Source: Nonomuraea harbinensis
Lineage (GTDB): Bacteria > Actinomycetota > Actinomycetes > Streptosporangiales > Streptosporangiaceae
Direction of reading: 5' to 3'
NCBI RefSeq assembly: GCF_019396385.1
Contig: NZ_JAHKRN010000039.1
Coordinates: forward strand, 27,388 to 91,387
Length of the DNA: 64,000 bases
In this document: positions 59,860-64,000 of the stretch, piece by piece
Layout: every line of letters begins with the position of its first letter
How positions within the stretch are numbered: the first letter of the stretch is position 1
Notes under the pieces: model-generated
Databases searched by the model: none
The model's input: only the letters and a program-made list of their open reading frames with translations
What the model was told of the DNA's origin: nothing
Program-made: the position numbers and the translations under genes

Positions 59860-61198
59860 GGTCCCTGAGCTGGTAGCGCAGCGTCATCACGACCGACAGC
59901 AGGATGATCAGCGCCGGGACCGCGGTCTGCCCGATGAGCACCGCGGTCACGGCGCTGTCCGGCTGCTCGACCCGCTGGCTCGCCACGGACGACAGGAACC
60001 CGCCGATGCTCAGGATCGATCCCAGGATCAGCGCGCCGAACGCGCTGACCCCGCTCTCGATCGCCGTCCACAGGCCGGTGAACACGCCCGCCCGCCGCTT
60101 GCCCGTGGTGGCGGCGTCCACCGCGATCACGTCGGCCAGCATCGAGAACTGCAGCAGGGTGACCCCCGCGACCCCGGTGCCGACCAGCAGGATCATCACG
60201 TGCGCGTACCAGCCGCCGAAGATCGGGGTGGCCAGCGCCAGCGCCGTGCCGGTGGCGAAGGTGGAGGCCGCCATGATCATCGCGTTCCGCTTGTCGAAGC
60301 GCTTGGACAGCCACGTCCACATCGGCATCGTCAGCATCATCGGCACCACCAGCGCGGCGAACAGCGTGGTGGTGGCCCGGGGATCGCCGATCGTGTACGT
60401 GGCGAAGTAGGGGGCGGCCGCCAGCATGATGGCCACGGCGAGCTGCTGCGTGCAGCTCAGCGCCGTCAGCCAGATGAACGCCTTGTTGCCCCTGACTACC
60501 GCGAACTGCTTGATCAGGCTGCCGGTGTCGGCCTCCGGCGCACCCGTCATGGGGGCGCGTGCCGTACCGAAGAAGGATCCCAGCATGGCGGCGAACAGCA
60601 CCACGGCGATCACCACGCCCATGAGGCGGTAGCTCGCCAGCGTGCCGCTCTCGCCCTGGCTGTTGACGATCGCGGGGGCCGCGACGCCGGCGATCGCCGT
60701 CGCCGCGCCGACGAACACCATCCGCCACTGCAGCAGCGACGTCCGCTCGTGGTAGTCGTCGGTCATCTCCGCGGGCATCGCCTTGTACGGCACCTCGAAC
60801 AGCGCGTAGGCCGTGGCCGCCACCATGAAGCAGGCTCCCACGTACAAGGCGGCGGGGATGCCCGTGAGCGGCGGGCCGGCGAACACCAGGAAGAAGGCGA
60901 CCGGCAGCGTGCAGGCGCCGGCCAGCAGCCACGGCCGGCGCGGCCCGAGCCGCGAGACGGTCCGGTCGGACCAGCGGCCCACCAGCGGGTTGATCAGCAG
61001 GTCCCACACCTTGGGCGCGGTCACCACGATCCCGGCCAGCCACGCGGGCACCGCCAGGAAGTTGGTCATGTAGAACAGCAGCAGCAGTCCGGGCACGGAA
61101 CCGAAGGTGGCGGTGCAGAAGGAGCCGACACCGTAGCCCAGCCGCACGCCTCTGGGGACCGTGGGGGCGGCCACGGCGGGTGCGATCACGGAACTCAT
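59816..61198 (-). CDS. GPH-type (glycoside-pentoside-hexuronide) cation symporter, MFS superfamily
   Basis: A 460-residue transporter with twelve membrane segments. Signatures of the MelB-like GPH family are VRLGYGVGSFCTATFGSVPGLLL at the N-terminus, KVWDLLINPLVGRWSDRT and SRLGPRRPWLL. EVPYKAMPAEMTDDYHERTSLLQWRM is also typical. The ATG at 61196-61198 is chosen. It probably imports a sugar or glycoside with a cation, but no sugar catabolic gene lies nearby. Its 3' end overlaps the FtsX gene by 44 bp. Confidence 0.88.
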   Translation of the reverse strand: MSSVIAPAVAAPTVPRGVRLGYGVGSFCTATFGSVPGLLLLFYMTNFLAVPAWLAGIVVTAPKVWDLLINPLVGRWSDRTVSRLGPRRPWLLAGACTLPVAFFLVFAGPPLTGIPAALYVGACFMVAATAYALFEVPYKAMPAEMTDDYHERTSLLQWRMVFVGAATAIAGVAAPAIVNSQGESGTLASYRLMGVVIAVVLFAAMLGSFFGTARAPMTGAPEADTGSLIKQFAVVRGNKAFIWLTALSCTQQLAVAIMLAAAPYFATYTIGDPRATTTLFAALVVPMMLTMPMWTWLSKRFDKRNAMIMAASTFATGTALALATPIFGGWYAHVMILLVGTGVAGVTLLQFSMLADVIAVDAATTGKRRAGVFTGLWTAIESGVSAFGALILGSILSIGGFLSSVASQRVEQPDSAVTAVLIGQTAVPALIILLSVVMTLRYQLRDPKRTVSPAVPDATV

Positions 61199-61248
61199 TG
61201 AAGCCGAGCGGAAGACCGTTCGGTAGGGCCTAGTTCGACGGATTCACG

Positions 61249-62103
61249 CTATTCGTTCACGTTGGCGCATACCACATGCGCGCCGATCTCCACCATGCGG
61301 CGCTCGCTGAGCGAGTCGGCCACCCTGGCCATGAGGATCGGCGCCCCGCTCGCCGCGAGCTGCGGCAGCCGGGCGCGCACGCCCCGGTGGAGGTCGCGCA
61401 CCACGTCCTCGGCGGCCGTCATGTGGACCTTCACGTGCAGCATGATGCCGGGAGCGCCGGAGGCGGTGCGGGCCTCGGAGATCCACACGTGGTGGACCAG
61501 CGGGAAGTCCATGAGCAGTTGCGCGACGGCCTGGCGCAGCGCGGGCAGGATCGGGTGCGCGCACCGGCGGTAGCCGGGGTCGACCTGCTGCATCGGCCCC
61601 GACAGATGCGGTCTGGGCGCCGGGATCCACGGGAGCGGGGGCGCCTCCTGCGACCGCGGCGCGGCCTGGGCGATCGCGCCGCTCCGCGACACCGTGGCCA
61701 TCGCGCCCGTCGCGTACGCGGCGGGGGCGGCCCCGGACAGGACGGGGGTCGGCCCGGTGCGGGTCGAGGTGAGGAAACGCTGCAGGTCGTCGATCGGAAC
61801 GGCGGCCGCGGCCGGGCCTGCGGCGTCGATCACGATCTCCCGGACGCCGGTGACACGCTCGATGTCGAGGATGGTGTCGGCGTCACAGGCCGAGAGCGAA
61901 TGGCTGCCGTGGTGTCTGGCGTAGGTCGCCGCGCTGGTGTATCCGAGCAGCACGCGGTCACCGGCCTGGGTCGTGCCCAGGACGACGGATCGATCCGGTC
62001 GCACGGCCACCAGGACTCCACCGTCAGCGAGAGCCGCCAGCAACCGGTGCGGAGCACCATGCTGGGCGAGCACGTCGGCAAGCGCAGGATTCCCGATGCT
62101 CAT
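61249..62103 (-). CDS. SseB-like protein
   Basis: A 284-residue soluble protein. The N-terminal ~125 residues resemble the SseB N-terminal domain (LLAALADGGVLVAVRPDRSVVL, LLGYTSAATYARHH, EIVIDAAGPAAAAVPIDDLQRFL). A Pro/Ala-rich linker of about 50 residues follows. The C-terminal domain (YRRCAHPILPALRQAVAQLLMDF, HHVWISEARTASGAPGIMLHV, HMTAAEDVVRDLHRGVRARLP) resembles the SseB C-terminal domain. Proteins of this type are common in actinobacteria and have no known role there. The ATG at 62101-62103 is chosen. It is divergent from serA. Confidence 0.75.
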   Translation of the reverse strand: MSIGNPALADVLAQHGAPHRLLAALADGGVLVAVRPDRSVVLGTTQAGDRVLLGYTSAATYARHHGSHSLSACDADTILDIERVTGVREIVIDAAGPAAAAVPIDDLQRFLTSTRTGPTPVLSGAAPAAYATGAMATVSRSGAIAQAAPRSQEAPPLPWIPAPRPHLSGPMQQVDPGYRRCAHPILPALRQAVAQLLMDFPLVHHVWISEARTASGAPGIMLHVKVHMTAAEDVVRDLHRGVRARLPQLAASGAPILMARVADSLSERRMVEIGAHVVCANVNE

Positions 62104-62341
62104 ATGACGAACCATAGGTAGTCGGCCACGGCTTATCAGGCTAATGGCGAATAATTCTCCGGATCAAGATGAAGATGGCTGCGGTGTGGATGACTTGTCC
62201 CGTCCAGGGGTACGGACCGCGTCATCTCAGATGCTGATCCTTCGTGAAAGCGTTCACAAGCCACCGATAGACTCTCAGGTGACCGGGGGACCCATCGACG
62301 TGTCCCTGACGCCCGCCGCACGCTACTAAGGACTCACGCTC

Positions 62342-63931
62342 GTGAACAAGCCCGTCGTACTGGTCGCAGAGGAGCTCTCCGAGGCCGGCCTGGCCGTGCT
62401 CGGTGCCGATTTCGAGGTCCGCCACACCGACGGCGCCGATCGGTCCCAGCTGCTGCCCGCCCTCGCCGACGTGGACGCGCTCATCGTCCGATCCGCCACC
62501 AAGGTGGACGCCGAGGCGATCGCCGCGGCGCCCAAGCTGCGCGTCGTGGCCAGGGCCGGCGTCGGCCTCGACAACGTCGACGTCGAGGCGGCCACCAAGG
62601 CCGGCGTCATGGTGGTCAACGCGCCCACCTCCAACATCACCAGCGCCGCCGAGCAGACCGTCGCGCTCATCCTGGCCAGCGCCCGCAACACCGCGCAGGC
62701 CCACGCCGCGCTGAAGAACGGCGAGTGGAAGCGGTCCAAGTACACCGGCGTCGAGCTCGACGAGAAGGTCGTCGGCATCCTCGGCCTGGGCAAGATCGGC
62801 CAGCTCGTGGCGCAGCGGCTGCAGCCGTTCGGCGTCGAGCTGATCGCCTACGACCCCTACCTGCCGCCGGCCCGCGCCGCGCAGATGGGCGTCCAGCTCC
62901 TGAGCCTCGAAGAGGTGCTCAAGCAGGCCGACTTCCTCACCGTCCACCTGCCCAAGACCAAGGAGACCGTCGGCCTCATCGGCGACCGCGAGCTCCACGA
63001 GGTCAAGCCGTCGGTGCGCATCGTCAACGTGGCCCGCGGCGGCATCGTCGACGAGGCCGCACTCTACGCCGCGATCAAGGAAGGCCGCGTCGCCGGTGCC
63101 GGCCTCGACGTGTTCGCCAAGGAGCCCTGCACCGACAGTCCGCTCTTCGAGCTCGATCAGGTCGTCGTCACGCCCCACCTGGGCGCCTCCACGCACGAGG
63201 CCCAGGAGAAGGCCGGCACCCAGGTCGCCAGGAGCGTGAAGCTGGCGCTGGCCGGCGAGTTCGTGCCCGACGCGGTCAACGTCCAGGGCGGCGCGGTCGC
63301 CGAGGACGTCAAGCCGGGCCTGCCCCTGGCCGAGAAGCTGGGCCGGGTCTTCACCGCCCTGGCCGGCGAGGTGGCCACCAAGCTCGACATCGAGGTGCGC
63401 GGCGAGATCGCCGCGCAGGACGTGCGGGTCATCGAGCTGGCCGCGCTCAAGGGCGTCTTCTCCGACGTCGTCGAGGAGCAGGTCACGTACGTCAACGCGC
63501 CGCTGCTGGCCAAGGACCGGGGCGTCGGCGTCGACCTGGTCACCAGCTCCGACAGCCCCGACTGGCGCAACGTCGTGACCGTGCGCGGCGTGCTGGCCGA
63601 CGGCCGCCAGGTCTCGGTCTCCGGCACGCTGTCCGGCCCCCGGCAGATCACCAAGATCGTCGAGGTCAACGGCTACGAGATGGAGATCGAGCCGACCGCC
63701 CACCTGTCGTTCTTCACCTACACCGACCGTCCGGGGATCGTCGGCGTGGTCGGCCGCATCCTCGGCGAGCAGGGCATCAACATCGCCTCCATGCAGGTCT
63801 CCCGCCACGCCAAGGGCGGCAAGGCGCTCATCGCGCTGACCGTCGACACGGCCATCCCGGCCGAGGTGGTCGAGCAGATCGGCCAGGAGATCGGCGCCGA
63901 CACCGGGCGCTCGGTCGACCTGGAGGACTGA
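62342..63931 (+). CDS. serA: D-3-phosphoglycerate dehydrogenase
   Basis: A 529-residue long-form SerA that oxidises 3-phosphoglycerate to start serine synthesis. The N-terminal catalytic and Rossmann domains have ATKVDAEAIAAAPKLRVVARAGVGLDNVD, GILGLGKIGQLVAQRL, the catalytic Arg in NVARGGIVDEAAL, the Glu in DVFAKEPCTDSPLF and the His in VVTPHLGASTHEA. An ASB domain follows (about 320-450). The C-terminal ACT domain (HLSFFTYTDRPGIVGVVGRIL, NIASMQVSR) is the serine feedback site. The start is GTG at 62342. As in M. tuberculosis, serA follows ilvBNC in gene order, here with an extra 12 kb between. Confidence 0.97.
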   Translation: MNKPVVLVAEELSEAGLAVLGADFEVRHTDGADRSQLLPALADVDALIVRSATKVDAEAIAAAPKLRVVARAGVGLDNVDVEAATKAGVMVVNAPTSNITSAAEQTVALILASARNTAQAHAALKNGEWKRSKYTGVELDEKVVGILGLGKIGQLVAQRLQPFGVELIAYDPYLPPARAAQMGVQLLSLEEVLKQADFLTVHLPKTKETVGLIGDRELHEVKPSVRIVNVARGGIVDEAALYAAIKEGRVAGAGLDVFAKEPCTDSPLFELDQVVVTPHLGASTHEAQEKAGTQVARSVKLALAGEFVPDAVNVQGGAVAEDVKPGLPLAEKLGRVFTALAGEVATKLDIEVRGEIAAQDVRVIELAALKGVFSDVVEEQVTYVNAPLLAKDRGVGVDLVTSSDSPDWRNVVTVRGVLADGRQVSVSGTLSGPRQITKIVEVNGYEMEIEPTAHLSFFTYTDRPGIVGVVGRILGEQGINIASMQVSRHAKGGKALIALTVDTAIPAEVVEQIGQEIGADTGRSVDLED

Positions 63932-64000
63932 CGGCTCCAGTGACGACGGCCGCCGCCGGGCTTCCGTCCTCGTCGAGCTCCATGCCGATCCCCGGCAGCT

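Noticed and set aside
63932..64000. Possible partial gene on either strand at the window end
   Set aside because: Several frames are open over only 69 bases and none shows a recognisable pattern, so nothing is called.

Overview
The window is very GC-rich, coding-dense DNA from a filamentous actinomycete. The family-level guess (Streptosporangiaceae, e.g. Nonomuraea-like) is inference only. The evidence for an actinomycete is GTG starts, GC-rich hairpin terminators, several TCS/ABC operons with 4-bp stop/start overlaps, and a housekeeping backbone in the order known from Mycobacterium tuberculosis and Streptomyces: etfA, cysteine desulfurase, mnmA, MetE-like gene, ligA, gatC-gatA-gatB, ilvB-ilvN-ilvC, serA. 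Accessory blocks sit between these backbone genes.

Layout. 1-399: 3' end of etfA with a terminator. 712-4983 (minus): a BcrA-like ABC transporter (ATPase, permease) co-transcribed with an OmpR-type regulator and a histidine kinase whose linker carries a 15-bp tandem repeat. 5078-7409: a HIT protein, then a decaying ABC/two-component module with a frameshift, an ATPase-permease fusion and a headless LuxR remnant. 7501-9388: MFS exporter, TetR regulator and a 22-bp perfect palindrome. 9413-10576: cysteine desulfurase.

10604-22557 is an accessory block separating the cysteine desulfurase from mnmA, which are neighbours in M. tuberculosis. Its core is a class III lanthipeptide cluster: a three-domain LanKC synthetase (12990-15629), FIVE consecutive small precursor peptides (15669-16489) with the class III leader signature (I/V)L(D/N)LQ and paired S/T-x2-S/T-x3-C motifs, and a heterodimeric ABC exporter. 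It is followed by a convergent NarL-type response regulator/histidine kinase pair. An SdpI-like membrane protein on the left and an SdpR-like ArsR-type regulator on the right bracket the cluster and are candidates for immunity and its control. A CATGAC-N4-GTCATG palindrome occurs upstream of lanKC and again just upstream of the kinase gene, which suggests a shared operator. The gene order resembles ramCSAB/ramR (SapB), but the precursor set is expanded to five and one precursor has three candidate ring motifs.

22598-33194: mnmA, a metallo-beta-lactamase-fold protein, a MetE-like protein, ligA, a membrane GGDEF-EAL protein and gatCAB. 33307-46958: an MFS transporter, a tripartite tricarboxylate transporter (tctC-tctB-tctA) divergent from a CitA/CitB-type two-component system, a VanW-family wall protein, a PQQ-type sugar dehydrogenase lipoprotein, a 2-hydroxyacid dehydrogenase and a PAS-GGDEF-EAL protein. 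46990-50438: ilvBNC preceded by an apparent attenuator, comprising a leaderless 16-residue leader peptide containing Ile-Leu-Val-Val-Leu and a terminator with a T6 run.

50753-62103: a small secreted acidic protein, a SnoaL-like protein, a LysR regulator, a CAP-domain secreted protein, a D,D-carboxypeptidase, a DUF1707-FHA protein, a PadR-ABC-FtsX operon with overlapping operator palindromes, a GPH-type transporter and an SseB-like protein. 62342-63931: serA. Nothing could be assigned in the last 69 bases or in 454-711. No tRNA, rRNA, CRISPR array, insertion sequence or attachment site was recognised. Homology statements come from recalled family features; no search was run.
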